A stretch of DNA of 7,621 nucleotides from assembly GCA_027296185.1 (NCBI GenBank), contig JAPUJL010000197.1:1-7621 (forward strand), written 5' to 3'. Within the stretch, counting starts at the first letter, position 1; the number at the start of each line of letters is the position of its first letter. The translations under genes were made by a program, and so were the position numbers. The stretch comes from SAR324 cluster bacterium (GTDB taxonomy: Bacteria > SAR324 > JACQKK01). Below, piece after piece: positions 7,001 to 7,621 of this stretch. The notes beneath the pieces were generated by a model. The model did not search any database and was not told where the DNA came from. It was given only the letters and a program-made list of their open reading frames with translations.

Positions 7001-7621
7001 AAACCAAGTCCGTGCTCACCAAGACCGCCAAGGAGATGTCGGTCAGGAAAGGCCAGGTCGATGCCGCCAGCAAGGACGTCCAGGCGAAGCAGGCCAAGCT
7101 TCAGCAGATCGAGTCGACCTCCAATTCCCTCACCGAGCAGCGGAACAAGCTGGAGCAGCGAATCCAGAACCAGCGGGAGAAGCAGCATCACTTCCGAGGC
7201 GAGTTGGAACTGTTGGAGACCAAGTTCGAGGAAGTGGACAGCCGCTTCGATGAGATCAAGCAAAAGGTGGACGAGGCCATGGCAGGCTCCGAGGGGGACA
7301 CGATCTCCCTGCTCGCAGATGGAAACAATGGGCTGGGCGAAAACCTGAGGGACGACCTGGTGGCGCTGAACAAGGAGCTGGCCCGGATGATGTACATCAA
7401 GGGGGTAAAGGATGCCGGGAATACGATTTCCAAGTCGACCCAGAATGGCATCCTGGACAAGATGGAGGCGCAGGAAATTTACGACTTCGCCAAGAGGCCG
7501 TTCAAGAAGCTGATCGTCGCGGACGACGGGTCGATCCTCGGCCGCAACATCAAGCGCAACTTCATCAATGTGGCCTCCCAATATTTCCGCCTCAGCGAGA
7601 CGGTGATGGAGGATGTCTCCA
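4042..7621 (+). CDS. Giant cytoplasmic coiled-coil protein of unknown family, with a probable C-terminal receiver domain (partial)
   Basis: The frame runs from ATG 4042 to the right edge without a stop: at least 1193 residues, C-terminus missing. I do not recognise the family. There is no signal peptide or membrane segment, only two cysteines and three tryptophans, and high Lys/Glu/Gln content, so it is probably soluble and cytoplasmic. Residues 1-690 look mostly alpha-helical with a few strand-like stretches. Residues about 690-860 and 985-1085 are charged, heptad-like helices, probable coiled coils. Residues 363-400 and 879-917 are a diverged internal repeat starting VPES. Residues 1155-1193 (KKLIVADDGSILGR onward) resemble the first strand, acidic pair and first helix of a receiver domain. 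GAAGGG lies 9 bases before the ATG, inside an inverted repeat; an in-frame TTG at 4033 is a less likely start. Codon use is GC-rich like its neighbours, so recent transfer is not suggested. A scaffold, filament or very large response regulator are all possible. Confidence 0.85.
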   Translation, partial: MAAVPAQIPIQVINVDLALERQKILRGKIRDLFKVINQKSKTVRKELVYTVNSEDMALEPVLRSNPEADALFTAFSYDVITSDAFKDEVMADRPVEDMTIDPQLRYPVIAAFRKLSDRGVFRHRQLVLVGDLYEKIGQVLKSHIPLEVSIFTSKDRQEVSQYIRIPRIEKISPSLDGGDPQSDQISLGQISSVKIAGIEFRSVVNMPEVENRFELKDHSIIDTTRKLYSMEGLKQVLFREFVQEEKLTFVRGKKVFIVLEEDLEHVISERLVFDKMQRIYRHHTLEEAEHTLSTGKSQGIVDYFESNGYDIVFDQLSQDERDQFLLAVLGKRLGEFLDKELKTQKAHIGALDDGELQKIFYNVPESVIGQVLNGLKSKSYERYLALVPVKIRESVILDFLSKPQYAGAAWGAVGEEEKKEILTSQAPVVLAHINLVDSKLFKTKFSGIKFEFDRNYDSASLKTMSKEEREATFSLFRKSLERVKIPQSAIEKQLTPEQVARFMGGYINAHQEEFYNRLNPLVRKQLWVTVGKQYRDHIDDTLHFLDKVEIIKGNKETGLDLLFTNTAFLNFLKKGEKPELTNSLFLALKRTNKGESKNALLKKVLTSPDWKANRVAGVPRMLSEPENYPIYQKLSDKVEGLEFLFDSLICTRAVHEQLKDKDPLKNATVTIIDDLVDSNLVNLFHKGYVSKDDYQEFNASVEKEIDKLRGKLSEREAEDPLGVYILESMQILNDMAVQAMSGELERGKIEEIDNRRQVRQRLEDGLKAHLEKIEDFLEKGGRQLEGLGTKTQQAEKMVAMQAKITDEAMQKARQIMGEMAKLQQAQAKANADKKKVALTQKQLSLKFFEIVQPLLLEQIKRFPAFVENLLDRFRSKVHVPESMARRVIFKFTDDEIERIMRYKVVFATKDDILLQFIVTCLHIDNLEDTLFSMAKAEGVPRDTDILFYGPGYTPEDFEGKVKERRMVAFADEAFYKRLLANERLKGQTKSVLTKTAKEMSVRKGQVDAASKDVQAKQAKLQQIESTSNSLTEQRNKLEQRIQNQREKQHHFRGELELLETKFEEVDSRFDEIKQKVDEAMAGSEGDTISLLADGNNGLGENLRDDLVALNKELARMMYIKGVKDAGNTISKSTQNGILDKMEAQEIYDFAKRPFKKLIVADDGSILGRNIKRNFINVASQYFRLSETVMEDVS

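Noticed and set aside
4780..7581. Two long minus-strand open frames (4780-6096, 438 aa; 6163-7581, 472 aa) opposite the giant gene
   Set aside because: They lie antisense to an intact plus-strand frame. Their translations are biased, repetitive Leu/Val/His/Gln/Asp sequence with no motifs, as expected from the reverse complement of a Lys/Glu-rich GC-rich gene.
4042..7620. SMC/Rad50-type ATPase identity for the giant protein
   Set aside because: The N-terminal region has no Walker A (GxxxxGKS/T) motif. The short TGKSQG stretch near residue 294 lacks the preceding glycine and the strand-loop context.

Overview
The window is GC-rich, tightly packed bacterial DNA with Shine-Dalgarno leaders. Gene content (a HOT-type iron alcohol dehydrogenase, a COG2187-type kinase fold, ThiO, CheY-like receiver) fits a proteobacterium or similar high-GC bacterium. 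Nothing here fixes the taxon. I see no rRNA, tRNA, CRISPR array, insertion sequence or phage gene.

Layout. The left third is on the minus strand. It holds the N-terminal 183 codons of an iron-dependent alcohol dehydrogenase of the hydroxyacid-oxoacid transhydrogenase type (1-551, cut by the window edge). Upstream of it is a 338-residue protein with an aminoglycoside-phosphotransferase/COG2187 fold (683-1699) whose two catalytic aspartates appear to be replaced. A 343-bp divergent intergenic region (1700-2042) separates these from the plus-strand genes: thiO (glycine oxidase, 2043-3179), a stand-alone CheY-like receiver (3326-3739), a 302-bp non-coding gap, and a very large ORF (4042 to the right edge, at least 1193 codons).

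The large ORF is the most interesting object. It encodes a soluble, cytoplasmic-looking protein with no family I recognise. It has a long alpha-helical N-terminal part, two charged coiled-coil-like stretches, and a diverged internal repeat. At the very edge of the window, the last ~40 residues look like the first strand and helix of a response-regulator receiver domain. With the separate CheY-like gene just upstream, this suggests a two-component phosphorelay connected to a large scaffold or filament-like protein. That link is inference.

Regulatory sequence. The receiver gene has a good sigma70-like promoter (GTGACG-17 bp-TATAAC) just after thiO, so it is probably not simply an extension of the thiO transcript. 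The leaders of thiO, the receiver gene and the giant gene each carry a perfect inverted repeat close to the start codon. In the giant gene it overlaps the ribosome-binding site. The octamer GCGATCGC occurs twice, once in each leader flanking the receiver gene. The metabolic genes on the left share no obvious pathway with the signalling pair on the right.
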